This document shows positions 49,299 to 58,571 of a stretch of 64,000 nt of DNA, in pieces (position 1 is the first letter of the stretch; every line of letters starts with the position of its first letter). The notes under the pieces were generated by a model. That model did no database searches. It saw only the letters and a list, made by a program, of their open reading frames with translations, and was not told the DNA's origin. The stretch comes from CAYSUS01 sp964434165 (lineage in GTDB: Bacteria > Planctomycetota > Planctomycetia > Pirellulales > Thermoguttaceae), in assembly GCA_964434165.1 (NCBI GenBank), contig CAYSUS010000016.1, positions 1 to 64,000 of the forward strand, in the 5' to 3' direction. The position numbers and the translations under genes are program-made.

Positions 49299-50644
49299 AG
49301 GTCGCCGTCCTCGGCGCCGGCGCCACGGGCCTGGCCGCGGCCTACCTGCTCGCCCGGGCCGGCGCGAAAGTCACCCTGCTCGAGGCCTCGTCCCGTGCGG
49401 GCGGCCTGTTGGCCACGTTCGACGCCGGCGAAGGACACCGCCTGGAGCATTACTACCACCACTTCTTCACGCACGACGCCGAGATCCACTGGCTGCTAGG
49501 CGCGCTGGGCCTGGCCGACCGCATCCTTGACCGCCCCACCACCATGGCGGTTTACCGCTCCGGCCGGTCCTGGCCCTTCTGCGGAGCGCGGGACCTGCTC
49601 CGGTTCCGCGCGATCGGGCTGGCCGCGCGTTTTCGGTTCGGATTCAGCTCGCTCTTGTTGAGCTACCTGGGGCGCTACGCGCGGTGCGAGGACCGGCCCT
49701 GCCTGGAGTGGTTCGGCCGCGTCGCTGGACGCCAGGCCACAGACGCCATCTGGCGCCCGCTTCTGGAAATCAAGTTCGGCCCCGCCGCCGAGCGGATCCC
49801 GCTGGCCTGGATGGCCGGACGCCTGCGCCAGCGGGCCCGGTCGCGCAAGCTCGGCGGCGAGCGCCTCGGCTACCTCGAGGGCAGCCTCCAAGTGCTCGTC
49901 GACCGGCTGGTCGAAGCGCTGGGGCGCCTCGGCGTCGAGCTCCGTCTCGATTCGCCGACCGACCGGCTCCTGGTCGAACACGGAAGTGTGACCGGGGCGC
50001 ACACACCCCACGGCGAAGTCCGCGCCGACGCCGTGCTCGCCACGGTCCCCACGCCGATCCTCGCCCGGCTGGTGCGCCCCCATCTGCCGACCTACGCCGA
50101 CGAGCTCCAGCGGATCGAGTACCTCGGCGCAATCTGCACGATCCTCGCGACGCGCCAGCCGCTCACCAAGGCCTACTGGACCAACGTGACGGAGCCGGGC
50201 TTCGACTTCGGCGGCGTGATCGAGCAGACCCGCTTCGTTCCGCCCGAGCACTATGGTGGCCGGCATCTGACCTACCTGTCGCGGTATCTCTCCACGGACG
50301 ATCCGCTGTGGTCGCGCGGCGACGCGGACCTCCTGGACCGGCAGCTCGACCAGCTCGGCCGCATGCTGGGCCGGCCGGTCGCGCCGCTTCTCATCGACTC
50401 TTGGATCTTCAGGGCGCGCCACGCGGCCACGCTGACCGACCTGGGCTTTCACCGGCGCATCCCCGCCATGCGCAGCCCGCTGCACGGCCTCTTCGTGGCC
50501 TCCATGCCGCACATCTACCCGGACGAGCGGAGCGTGAACAACAGCATCCGCGTGGCCGCCGAGGCCGTGCGCGTGTTGGGCCTGGCCGGGGCCGCTGACC
50601 TGGTGCCCCGGGGCTTGAGCCTGGCGGGCAAGTACGGGCAGTGA
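49295..50644 (+). CDS. FAD-dependent amine-oxidase/protoporphyrinogen-oxidase-like protein
   Basis: 449 residues. N-terminal dinucleotide motif VAVLGAGATGLAAAYLLARA, then LLEASSRAGGLLATF, the usual Glu that binds ribose and the GG doublet. HYYHHFFTHDAEIHWLLGAL and the C-terminal PHIYPDERSVNNSIRVAAEA are typical of proteins placed among FAD-dependent amine oxidase-like enzymes, which also include UDP-galactopyranose mutase relatives. No transmembrane helix is evident. Its start lies inside the glycosyltransferase stop. The pairing suggests it oxidises or isomerises a lipid-linked sugar; true heme-pathway PPOX is less likely in this setting. Confidence 0.85.
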   Translation: MKVAVLGAGATGLAAAYLLARAGAKVTLLEASSRAGGLLATFDAGEGHRLEHYYHHFFTHDAEIHWLLGALGLADRILDRPTTMAVYRSGRSWPFCGARDLLRFRAIGLAARFRFGFSSLLLSYLGRYARCEDRPCLEWFGRVAGRQATDAIWRPLLEIKFGPAAERIPLAWMAGRLRQRARSRKLGGERLGYLEGSLQVLVDRLVEALGRLGVELRLDSPTDRLLVEHGSVTGAHTPHGEVRADAVLATVPTPILARLVRPHLPTYADELQRIEYLGAICTILATRQPLTKAYWTNVTEPGFDFGGVIEQTRFVPPEHYGGRHLTYLSRYLSTDDPLWSRGDADLLDRQLDQLGRMLGRPVAPLLIDSWIFRARHAATLTDLGFHRRIPAMRSPLHGLFVASMPHIYPDERSVNNSIRVAAEAVRVLGLAGAADLVPRGLSLAGKYGQ

Positions 50645-51210
50645 GATCCGTGGGCGTCTCGCAAGTCGCTCGTCGGCAAGGCGCCCGATTCCCCTCTTTC
50701 GACGGGTTGGATCGGCAAGAATTCCCGCCTGGAGAAGGGTACGATCGCGCGAAAAGCCCGCCTGACGAGGGGGTTGTGCGCGCCCGTTCGCGCGCCCGCG
50801 GCGCCGGCCGCGCCTGGCTGGATCGAGACCGCTAATCGGCTGTGCTTCAAAGCTTTGCGCTGAGGGCCTCGGCCCACGGGGCCCGTGGGTTTTGGTCAGC
50901 AGGTTTGAGTTTCTCCAGCTCGAAGCCTTCGATCCCCGCCCCCTGCCACCCGACCGTGGCAGTGCGTCCGCGCCCCGCGGAGGCCGGGAGGGCGCGAGAC
51001 GGGTCGCGGCCGTTCCGGCGAGCCGGTCGAGTGGAGGCAGGGTAAGTCGGCAGGACATGATCGGAGTAGCGAGAAATCCCCGTTTGGAGTTGCGCATGGG
51101 GCGCAACCGTGCATACTCGCCAGCCTACCCGACTCCAACGAGAAGGGCGACGGCATTTTTGAACACTCTTTCGGATGGGTGGTTTTGCGCTAGTGAGGTC
51201 CCGCAACGCC
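50645..51210. other. 566-bp gap between convergent genes, no gene called
   Basis: Most of it is taken by the second copy of the roughly 290-bp non-coding element (50850-51182). The first 200 bases show no recognisable feature. Open frames here are arginine-rich and lack family signatures. Confidence 0.6.
50850..51182 (+). repeat. Dispersed non-coding element, copy 2 of 2 (about 290 bp)
   Basis: Starts near GCTTTGC, has TTTTGGTCAGC at 50890, CAGCCTACC at 51121-51129, then 26 nt, then TTTTTGAACACTCTT. The same anchors, with the same final spacing, occur on the minus strand at 5545-5880. Confidence 0.55.
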
Positions 51211-52725
51211 CTACTTCGCCGCCCTGCCGATCTTCACCGAAGGCTCCGCGGCGAACTCGGCGAAGCGCAGGTCCAGGTCCGCGTCCGCGGCTTTGCCCGC
51301 GTGGAGCACGATGCGGTAGCGGACCGTCAGCGGTTTGCCCGGCTGGATCGTGATCGGCGCCTCGGCGCACAGCGCGGCCCCGGCCCAGCCGTCGTTGCGG
51401 CAGTGCCACGTCGCGGGGTGATTGGGGTTGGAGGGGTGGTCGAGCAGGGCCACGCCGTTGACGACGGCTTCGGGCGCCTCCGCCGGCGTCCCCGCTGGTC
51501 CCGGGGCGACCGGCCCGGACTGGTCGATCCACGCCGCCCGCTCCCGGTGGGCCGCCGATTCATTTCGCTGCCCCCGGGCATTGAGGATCTCGCCGCCTCC
51601 GTCGAAGGGCGTCATCGACTGGGCCACGCGCGCCGCCAAGAGGCCGAAGGTCGTCTGGCCCAGCTCGACCGGCTTCTCGCCCGCCGGCTGGAGCTCGAGC
51701 TGAACGTCGATCAAGCGATACCGCTGCCGCAAGCCGGAGAGATCGTCCTGCCCGGACCAGAAGGTCAGCGTGCGCCGGCCGAGAAGCAGCGGCGCCCCTT
51801 CGCCGATCCACTGGGTCTTCTGCACGATGCGGCAGAAGAGCGGGCCGTCTTCCAGGAGCTCGAGCGCGTCGTGGGCGATCACGCCGCCCCGCTCGGACCA
51901 GAAATCCTCGCCGGCCACCTTGGCGTGGGCGATCCACAGCGAGTAGTGATGGGCGTGGCTGCCGGTCGGGTCGTGGGCCTTGCCGAGCTCCGTCAGGCTC
52001 ACGCCCTCGGGCCCGTTGACCGGGTAGAGGAACGGCCGGCGAATCCGCGGCGAGCCGGACCTGGCCTCTTCCACCGTCGGGCCGATGTGGTAGGTCGTCA
52101 CCAAGCCCCTGTCCTCGTAAACGCTCAGCTTGCCCTCCAGCGGCCATTGCGGGCGGATCCGCACGCGGGGGAAGTGGAGGCAGGGCGTGGCCCTCCCCTC
52201 GGCGTCGAACACGTGAAGATTGCGCGGCAGGTACGGCACCTGGATCGCGCGTCCCTCCTTCGGCACCTCGCAGCGGAGCTCGTAGTGCGAAGGCCGTCCC
52301 TTCAGGCCGGTCGCGCGCCACGTGAGCGTCCCGGCCTGCCTCACCGGCGGAACCGCATCGACCGGGTATTCGGCGACGAAGCTCACGGTGGCAGGCGTAT
52401 CCGACATCAGCCGCCGCGGCTTGGGGCGGGGTTGCGGAGCCGGCGTGTACTGCACCGCAATCGGCCGGCCCCTGCCTTCGGTGCAGACCATGCGCAGGCG
52501 CTGCGCATCGACCACGCCCTCGACGCCGGCCTGCCGCGCCAGCGCACTGAGATCCACCTCGCACGCGACCGGGCAACCGGCTCCGGACGGAAGCCTCGAG
52601 ACTTCGATGGGAACGGTGAACGTCCGCGGCCCGGGTTTCTCGGCAGTGCCCGTCTCCGGCCGGCCCATCGCCCCCGCCAGCAAGAGCCCCAGCATGAACG
52701 CCGCGCCACGCAAGATGTGTTGCAT
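51211..52725 (-). CDS. Exported DUF6807 (PmoA-like) family protein
   Basis: 504 residues from ATG 52725 (GGAGG 9 nt upstream). Signal peptide: GAAFMLGLLLAGAMG. The C-terminal two-thirds matches the family annotated as 'PmoA family' or DUF6807: RRPFLYPVNGPEGVSLTELG, then HAHHYSLWIAHAKVAGEDFW with its conserved His-His-x-Ser-Leu-Trp, then GPLFCRIVQKTQWIG. Despite the name, these are exported beta-rich proteins of planctomycetes and Bacteroidetes without demonstrated methane oxygenase function. The His-rich motif suggests metal or sugar binding. Divergent from the RraA-like gene across a 127-bp promoter gap. Confidence 0.83.
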   Translation of the reverse strand: MQHILRGAAFMLGLLLAGAMGRPETGTAEKPGPRTFTVPIEVSRLPSGAGCPVACEVDLSALARQAGVEGVVDAQRLRMVCTEGRGRPIAVQYTPAPQPRPKPRRLMSDTPATVSFVAEYPVDAVPPVRQAGTLTWRATGLKGRPSHYELRCEVPKEGRAIQVPYLPRNLHVFDAEGRATPCLHFPRVRIRPQWPLEGKLSVYEDRGLVTTYHIGPTVEEARSGSPRIRRPFLYPVNGPEGVSLTELGKAHDPTGSHAHHYSLWIAHAKVAGEDFWSERGGVIAHDALELLEDGPLFCRIVQKTQWIGEGAPLLLGRRTLTFWSGQDDLSGLRQRYRLIDVQLELQPAGEKPVELGQTTFGLLAARVAQSMTPFDGGGEILNARGQRNESAAHRERAAWIDQSGPVAPGPAGTPAEAPEAVVNGVALLDHPSNPNHPATWHCRNDGWAGAALCAEAPITIQPGKPLTVRYRIVLHAGKAADADLDLRFAEFAAEPSVKIGRAAK

Positions 52726-52799
52726 CGCCCCAGTCCTCCGGCATGCGAGTGCGCGTCTGCTCTGTCGCGCAACGGTTCGCGACCTGATGTGAATCATGC

Positions 52800-52805
52800 T
52801 ACAAT
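52800..52805 (+). promoter_or_regulatory. Candidate -10 box before the RraA-like gene
   Basis: TACAAT about 48 bp before ATG 52853, the most AT-rich part of this divergent gap. The upstream TTCGCG is a poor -35, so confidence is low. Confidence 0.35.
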
Positions 52806-52852
52806 GGCGACTCCATGGAGCACAAGGAGCGCTAATCGAGCTCAGAAGCCTC

Positions 52853-53578
52853 ATGCCCATCCCGTCCGACACGCTTGAGAAGCTCGCCCGCTTCGATACG
52901 CCCACGATCTGCAACGTGATCGAGCTGTTCGAAGTCCGCCCGCGCACGAGCGGGTTCATGGACGGGCGGATTCGCGCGGTGTTCCCCGAGCGGGAGCCCA
53001 TGGTCGGGTTCGCGGCCACGGCGTCGTTCCGCAGTAGCGCGCCGCCGCCCGAGGGCTCGGCCTACGGCAGCCTCAGCGAACAGGTCGAGCAGTTCGCGCG
53101 CCTGCCCGGCCCGGCGGTCGTCGTGTTCCAGGACCTCGACGATCCGGCCGTGGGAGCGACGTTCGGCGAGGTGATGTGTTCGGTCTATCAGGCGTTCGGT
53201 TCGGCCGGGCTGGTCACCTCGGGCGGCGGCCGCGACCTGGAGCAAGTCCGGGCCCTCCAATACCCCGTGTTCACCGGCGCGACGATCTGCTCCCACGCCT
53301 ACTGTCACATCCTCCACGTCGGATTGCCCGTGCGCGTCGGTGGGCTCGTCGTGGAGCAGGGCGACCTGTTGCACGGCGACGCCAATGGCGTGACCTCCAT
53401 CCCGCGGGATATCGCCGCCGAGGTGGCCGACGCGGCGGAGGAGTTCGTGGCTGCCGAGCGGATCGTCCTCGACTACGTGCGCCGGCCGGGCCTGAAGACG
53501 CCGGAAGGGCTGGCCACGGCGCAGCGGGAGTTCGGCCAGGTGGTCGCACGGCTCCAGGAGCGCGTGCGGCGGAAGTAG
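52853..53578 (+). CDS. RraA-family aldolase/decarboxylase-like protein
   Basis: 241 residues from ATG 52853. The frame is open to 52796, but the conserved start SDTLEKLARFDTPTICNVIE supports the later ATG. Family motifs are GLVTSGGGRDLEQVRAL with the Arg-Asp pair that binds Mg and substrate carboxylate, VFTGATICSHAYCHI, and VEQGDLLHGDANGVTSIP with the Gly-Asp-x-x-Gly site. Members are 4-hydroxy-4-methyl-2-oxoglutarate/oxaloacetate lyases, or RraA proteins that inhibit RNase E. With sugar-related neighbours the enzyme role is likelier. 33 bp before the LamG-DUF4838 gene, so probably one operon. Confidence 0.88.
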   Translation: MPIPSDTLEKLARFDTPTICNVIELFEVRPRTSGFMDGRIRAVFPEREPMVGFAATASFRSSAPPPEGSAYGSLSEQVEQFARLPGPAVVVFQDLDDPAVGATFGEVMCSVYQAFGSAGLVTSGGGRDLEQVRALQYPVFTGATICSHAYCHILHVGLPVRVGGLVVEQGDLLHGDANGVTSIPRDIAAEVADAAEEFVAAERIVLDYVRRPGLKTPEGLATAQREFGQVVARLQERVRRK

Positions 53579-53611
53579 TGCTTCTTCTCGAAACGGACGG
53601 GAGGTGCCCTG

Positions 53612-56179
53612 ATGTTCCAAGCGATCTGCCTGTGCGCGGCACTGCTTGTGGGGACGGGCGACGACACGCTGCCCGATAGTGCGTACACGCCCGACGAGCG
53701 CACCATGGTGCTCCTCCACTTCGACGGCGACGCCCGCGACGCGGGCCAGTGGGAGAACCACGGGGACGTCCAGGGCGAGTGCGACTGGGCCGAGGGCCGC
53801 TTCGGTCGGTGCCTGAGCCTCAATGGCAAGGGCGGCGTGATCCTCCGCGGCAACGGCACCACCCACGTGGGTGGGAGAAGCTGGACGGTCGAATGCTGGA
53901 TCAAGCCCGATCGGCAGCAGCCGTCGCGAGCGCCGATCGTGTCCGGCGGCTGGGGGCACGAGCGCCACTACACCCTGGCGATCGACGGCGGCAAGCGGAT
54001 CTCCGCCACGTTCTCGGCGGGCGCGCGGAGCGGAACCGTGCGGTCGGCGGACGTCTCGAAGACGCTCTGCGATGGCCGGTGGCATCACGTGGCGGCCGTG
54101 CTCGACCGGGAGCGGGCGGGCGAGGTGCGGCTGTATCTCGACGGCCGCCGCATCGAGGGCGGGAAGCCGGCCTTCTGCGCGCCGATCGCGTTCGAGGACC
54201 ACCGCATGGGCGTGGCCGTCGGCGCCAGCACGCCCTGGTACGTGGGCAAGGACGGCTTTCTCGGCTTGATCGACGAGGTGCGCCTCTCCAACACGGTGCG
54301 GCGCGAGCACGCGGCCTCCGGTCCCGTCCCCGAGGAGGCGCGCCGGGCTGCGGCCCCGCGGCCGCGGTTTGTCTTCGACGCCGCCGAGTCGAAAAGGCCG
54401 CTGACGCTCGCGCCGCAGTCCACGGTCATCGTCCTGCCCGGACCGGCCGGGCGCGGCGACCACGAGGCCGCGCGCGAGCTCCAGTCGTGGCTCCAGAAGG
54501 TCTCGGACTCGGCCGCCGGCTACGACATCGTGCAGGAGCGCGACGTCGATTCGATCGCCGGCAAGGCCGTGATCGCGCTGGGGCGCTCGCGCTGGATTCG
54601 CGAGGACGAGCTGGCCGGCCTCGCGCCGGCCGGGTTCCTTATTCGGCGCAAGGCCAATGTCCTGGTCGTTGCCGGCGGCACCTCGACCGGCACGTATCTC
54701 GGCGCGGTGCGGTTGTTGGACCGCGTCGGCGGCGTGCGGTTCTACATGCCCACCGACTTGTTCACGCACTGGAATCGCGGCGTGCCGCAGATCGGCGGCG
54801 ACTTGGACGTGCGCATCGACCCGTTCGTCAAGTCGGCGATGATGACGGGCATCGTCGGCATCCCGGGCGACGGCGGCTGGACGCGCCGCAACGGCGTCGC
54901 GCGGCGAACCGGCGGGACGCACCAGCACAGCTTCTACGGCGTGTTCCCGCCGGAGCGGTTCGCGAAGAGCCATCCGGCGATCTATCCGATTCTCGACGGC
55001 AAGCGTTACGTGCCGGCCGACGGCCGCGACCAGCGATGGCAGCCGTGCCTCTCCGAGCCCGCGCTGGTGAAGACGGCCCTCCAGTCTGCGCGGCGGCACT
55101 TCACGCTCCGGCCGGGCGACGAGTACCTGGCCTACAGCGTCCAGGACGGGCACGTCGTCTGCCAGTGCCCCAGGTGCCGCGCGGCCTACGACCGGCACAA
55201 AGCCGAGGGGCGGCCCGACCAGGAAGTCGAGGCCCGGGGCTTCTCGCAGCTCTACTGGCGGTTCATCGCGAAGCTGGCCGGTCGCTTCGCCGAGGCATTC
55301 CCGCGGAAGAAGGTCCTGGCCATGGCCTACGGCCCGGCTCGGTTCCCGCCGGAAGACGACCTGCCGCCCAACGTGATCCTGTTCACGAACTTCCATATCG
55401 CCGAATGGGAGGCGGACCGGATCCTGGCCCCGGACGCGGAGACCGGCGTCTCGCGCCTCGACCTGGTGTTATCGCGTTGCCGCTACTACGGCAACCACGA
55501 CTGGTACCACGGCAACGGGTTCCTCATGCCGCGGATCTACAGCGGGTACTGGTCGCGCTTCATGCGCCACCTGGCCGCCGAAGTGGACGGGGCCTACATG
55601 CACGCCGAGGCGTATCCCCACTGGGGCCTCGCCGGACCGAAGCTGTACGTCACCGCCCGGCTGTGGTCGGAGCCGGACCTGGACGTGGAGGCTTTGCTCG
55701 AGCGGTTCTGCACGGACCTCTTTGGACCAGCCGCAGGTCCGATGCGCGAGTACTTCACGCAGCTCGAGAAGCTGTGGATCGCGCTGGACAACGTGAAGGG
55801 GCCGGAGCGCAAGCTCTTCCTCTGGCAGCGCCAGTTCCTGGCCGACGAGGAGGACCTGGCCGCGATCCGCCAATGCCGCAAGCTGCTGGACCAGGCGCTG
55901 GCCAAGGCCAACACCGACGAGCAGCGGAAGCGAATCGAGCTCTTCTCCGATGCGTTCCTGGTGAGCCAAACGCTCTACCAGTTCGCCGGGGCCAAGAAGA
56001 TCCAAAGCGAACAGGTCGAAGCATTCCGCCGTCACGTCCGGGAGAAGATCCTCCCCAACCCGATGACGTTCTACCGCACGAGCAAGGACGCCGAGGACCT
56101 CGCCGAGAACATCGAGGCCGCCCTCCGCGTTGTAACGGCCGACGGGAAGAAGGTGGCAGGCCCTCGCCGAGCTCGCTGA
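53612..56179 (+). CDS. LamG domain plus DUF4838 protein
   Basis: 855 residues from ATG 53612 (GGGAGGTG 6 nt upstream). A short hydrophobic N-terminus (AICLCAALLVGTG) is a weak signal peptide. Residues about 30-230 form a LamG/concanavalin-like domain (TMVLLHFDGDARDAG, SWTVECWIKPDRQQP, DGRWHHVAAVLDRERAGEVR, GLIDEVRLSNTVRREH). Residues 260-400 resemble the small domain found before GH20/GH67-type barrels (GRGDHEAARELQSWLQKV, GTYLGAVRLLDRVGGVRFYM). DUF4838 follows with SVQDGHVVCQCPRCRAAYD and LYWRFIAKLAGRFAEAFP. Probably an exported glycoside-hydrolase-like protein; catalytic acid not assigned. Downstream of the RraA-like gene in the same direction. Confidence 0.85.
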   Translation: MFQAICLCAALLVGTGDDTLPDSAYTPDERTMVLLHFDGDARDAGQWENHGDVQGECDWAEGRFGRCLSLNGKGGVILRGNGTTHVGGRSWTVECWIKPDRQQPSRAPIVSGGWGHERHYTLAIDGGKRISATFSAGARSGTVRSADVSKTLCDGRWHHVAAVLDRERAGEVRLYLDGRRIEGGKPAFCAPIAFEDHRMGVAVGASTPWYVGKDGFLGLIDEVRLSNTVRREHAASGPVPEEARRAAAPRPRFVFDAAESKRPLTLAPQSTVIVLPGPAGRGDHEAARELQSWLQKVSDSAAGYDIVQERDVDSIAGKAVIALGRSRWIREDELAGLAPAGFLIRRKANVLVVAGGTSTGTYLGAVRLLDRVGGVRFYMPTDLFTHWNRGVPQIGGDLDVRIDPFVKSAMMTGIVGIPGDGGWTRRNGVARRTGGTHQHSFYGVFPPERFAKSHPAIYPILDGKRYVPADGRDQRWQPCLSEPALVKTALQSARRHFTLRPGDEYLAYSVQDGHVVCQCPRCRAAYDRHKAEGRPDQEVEARGFSQLYWRFIAKLAGRFAEAFPRKKVLAMAYGPARFPPEDDLPPNVILFTNFHIAEWEADRILAPDAETGVSRLDLVLSRCRYYGNHDWYHGNGFLMPRIYSGYWSRFMRHLAAEVDGAYMHAEAYPHWGLAGPKLYVTARLWSEPDLDVEALLERFCTDLFGPAAGPMREYFTQLEKLWIALDNVKGPERKLFLWQRQFLADEEDLAAIRQCRKLLDQALAKANTDEQRKRIELFSDAFLVSQTLYQFAGAKKIQSEQVEAFRRHVREKILPNPMTFYRTSKDAEDLAENIEAALRVVTADGKKVAGPRRAR

Positions 56180-56259
56180 GTGCGGTCCGCTTCCTGCAGA
56201 CAAAGCCTTCGTACCTGAGCGGGCACGGCCCACAGCCGTGGTGCTTCTCGCAGTGAAGC

Positions 56260-56284
56260 GGCCGGCCACTGAGCCTGCCGGCTA
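56260..56284. repeat. GCCGGC-family hairpin at a stop codon, diverged copy
   Basis: On the minus strand TAGCCGGC-aggctcagtg-GCCGGCC, where TAG is the stop of the heparinase-like gene. Third member of the family seen at 16632 and 18078. Confidence 0.5.
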
Positions 56285-58282
56285 CTCGGCAAGACCGCTG
56301 CGCTCGCCGCGGACCTCGATCCATCCGGCGGCGCGGTCCTTGCGGAAAGCGACCTTCGCCTTGTCCACGGCAACGACGACTTCCTCGCCGTTGAGGCTAC
56401 ACGACGCCGTTGCAGCGGCATCCGTATCCGCGTCGGCCGCGGTGAGCACATGGAGGAACACGTCCTCGCGCGCGGGGCTCGGCGGCGAGATCTCGATGCG
56501 GCATTTCGGCGCGGGGCCCGTATCGCGGCTCGGCCGATACGATCGGCCGCCGTAGGTGTACAGGTCGTCGCCGGAGCAGAGCCTCACCTGAGGCTTCTCG
56601 GGCAGGAGCGTCTGGATGAACAGGCGCCCGCGACCGTTGGTGACGACCAGGCTCGGCGCCCTGCCCGCGGGAACCTCCATCGCCTGGAGCAGCCAGGTCT
56701 TCCTGAATCCGGGCTTCTTGGACGTGACGCGGTCGAACACCACAAACGTGTCGGGCCGCAGATAGACGATCTGCCGCGTGAAGCACTCCATCTTCCGGGG
56801 CGAGTAGGCCCGCGTGCAATCACCTGCCACGTAGAGCCAGTCGCCGTGGTCCTCGAAGGCCGTCACGTCGGCGATGTCGTAGAGCTTCTTGTCGCGTTTC
56901 CACTGCTGGGGATCGCCGACGGCGCCGTTGTGGTGCGGCCAGGCGTGGTGCTGTCCGCCGTCGTTGCCCGTGACCTTGCCGGCCCGGATGGCAGGCCAGG
57001 TCTCGTCGGGATCGTGGACGAGGACCGTGTTGTGGGCGATCGTGCGGAGATGGTAGTTGACGTCGTGGGGCGTGCCGAATCCGTCGTAGTGCCCGCCGTC
57101 GCCGAGAAGCTCCTCGTGCTTGTAGATGAGGAAGTGGCCGGCGTCGAGGTGCTGGTGGGCGGTGAAGCGGTCGCTGCACTTGAAGAAGAAGTACGTGGCG
57201 CCCTCGTCCCAGGAGCTTCGGGCGTGGACGTGCCCGGCCCCGGGGCTGTAGTGCGAGAGTTTGAAGGAGTTCAGCTCGCCCTTCTTCACCGACGGATCGC
57301 GCCAGAGGAAGTCCTTGTACGCGTTGTTGCCGGCGGCCGACCGCGGCGTGATCTCGTTGAAGGCATGGACGATCCGGTGGCCAGGTTCGTCGCGGAAACG
57401 GCCGGCCAGGATGCGCCGCGCGGAGAGCTGCTTGTCGCGGTCGCCGCCAAAGACGCGGCCGCCGCCGTCGCCCATCGGGACGGCCCGGCGCGACCGGTAC
57501 AGCCCGATGCCGGGATACGTTTCGAACAAGCTCGCCACGGCGCGGTGGCGGTAGAAGCCCGGGGCCGCCGCGAAATAGTCCGCCCCCGTGCACCGCCGCG
57601 CGGCCTCGCAGAAGAAGAGCCACTCGTAGAGCCAGTAATGCACGTAGTATCCTTCTGCCCAGCCGCCGCCGTCCCCAGCAAGCTCCAGGGCGGGGGCCGC
57701 GCGCGTGTCGTAGTCCCTGTCCAGGGCGTCGAGGATCTCGGGCGCGCGGGAGTTCTCGTGATAGGTGGCCAGGCACGCCAGTCCGATGCCCCAGTTCTTG
57801 TAGCCGTACCACCCGTTGTGGAAGACGTGGGTCTCGGACTTCACGTTGGCATCGACTGTGGCGTTCATGTAGCGGTGGAACTTGCGGCGGTCCGCCTCGG
57901 GCCACCACGGGTGGCAGAGGTCGTAAGCAACCGCGCACCAGGCCAGGTCCGCCCCAAAGCGGATGTGCCCCTTCTTGATCGGCCCATGGACGTGACGCAT
58001 GGCCATCTCGTGGGCCTGGCGACCGGAGGCTGCGTCCTGTTCGATCGCGGCCACCAGGGCCAGGCTGATGAGCCTTGGATGCTCGTCCACACCGTCGCGT
58101 TTGGCCACGGCCTTGACGCGCTCGTAGGCCTCGCGGCGCTCCTGGGCGAGCTTCTTCAGGTCGTCGCGCGAGCCGAAGAGGCGCGGATGCTCGCGAGGCA
58201 CGGTCCGCTCGGCGGCATGCGCTGAGACGGCCAGAAGGAGCGCGGGCAGGGAGAACGCCACGACCATCGGGCGGCATCGCAT
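56282..58282 (-). CDS. Exported heparinase II/III family protein
   Basis: 666 residues from ATG 58282 with signal peptide MVVAFSLPALLLAVSAHA. ATG 58339 has a better Shine-Dalgarno (GAGGA) but would add a long N-region. The alpha/alpha-toroid starts at EHPRLFGSRDDLKKLAQERR and includes AYDLCHPWWPEADRRKFHR and HNGWYGYKNWGIGLACLATY. The heparinase II/III catalytic beta domain has CSDRFTAHQHLDAGHFLIYK, DGGHYDGFGTPHDVNYHLRT and AHNTVLVHDPDE, with the expected His and Tyr. A lyase for acidic polysaccharide outside the cytoplasm fits. Convergent with the DUF4838 gene. Confidence 0.9.
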   Translation of the reverse strand: MRCRPMVVAFSLPALLLAVSAHAAERTVPREHPRLFGSRDDLKKLAQERREAYERVKAVAKRDGVDEHPRLISLALVAAIEQDAASGRQAHEMAMRHVHGPIKKGHIRFGADLAWCAVAYDLCHPWWPEADRRKFHRYMNATVDANVKSETHVFHNGWYGYKNWGIGLACLATYHENSRAPEILDALDRDYDTRAAPALELAGDGGGWAEGYYVHYWLYEWLFFCEAARRCTGADYFAAAPGFYRHRAVASLFETYPGIGLYRSRRAVPMGDGGGRVFGGDRDKQLSARRILAGRFRDEPGHRIVHAFNEITPRSAAGNNAYKDFLWRDPSVKKGELNSFKLSHYSPGAGHVHARSSWDEGATYFFFKCSDRFTAHQHLDAGHFLIYKHEELLGDGGHYDGFGTPHDVNYHLRTIAHNTVLVHDPDETWPAIRAGKVTGNDGGQHHAWPHHNGAVGDPQQWKRDKKLYDIADVTAFEDHGDWLYVAGDCTRAYSPRKMECFTRQIVYLRPDTFVVFDRVTSKKPGFRKTWLLQAMEVPAGRAPSLVVTNGRGRLFIQTLLPEKPQVRLCSGDDLYTYGGRSYRPSRDTGPAPKCRIEISPPSPAREDVFLHVLTAADADTDAAATASCSLNGEEVVVAVDKAKVAFRKDRAAGWIEVRGERSGLAE

Positions 58283-58571
58283 GCCGAATCTCTCGTGGGT
58301 TCCCAACCGTTGGGCGGGGGCAGGCCAGGGGGTGTCCATAGGATTCCTCATGCGGACGTGGTTGCCGAGCCAGAACATACGATAGACTCTGCGGCGCCTC
58401 CCGGCCACTCGCCGCCGCCGATCCGCCGATCCATCGCCCCGGCGCTGGCGTGGCGGCGGCCGCGACGTTATGCTCAAGGCCAACATGCCGGCAGGTCTCG
58501 ATCGGGCTGCGACGCGCCCACTTCGTTCCCTCCGCTGTATCCCGCCCCTATCCACCGCAGGAGGTCATCCC

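Noticed and set aside
51211..52725. Methane monooxygenase subunit, from the 'PmoA family' label
   Set aside because: No membrane helices or copper-site motifs of particulate methane monooxygenase; the label is historical.
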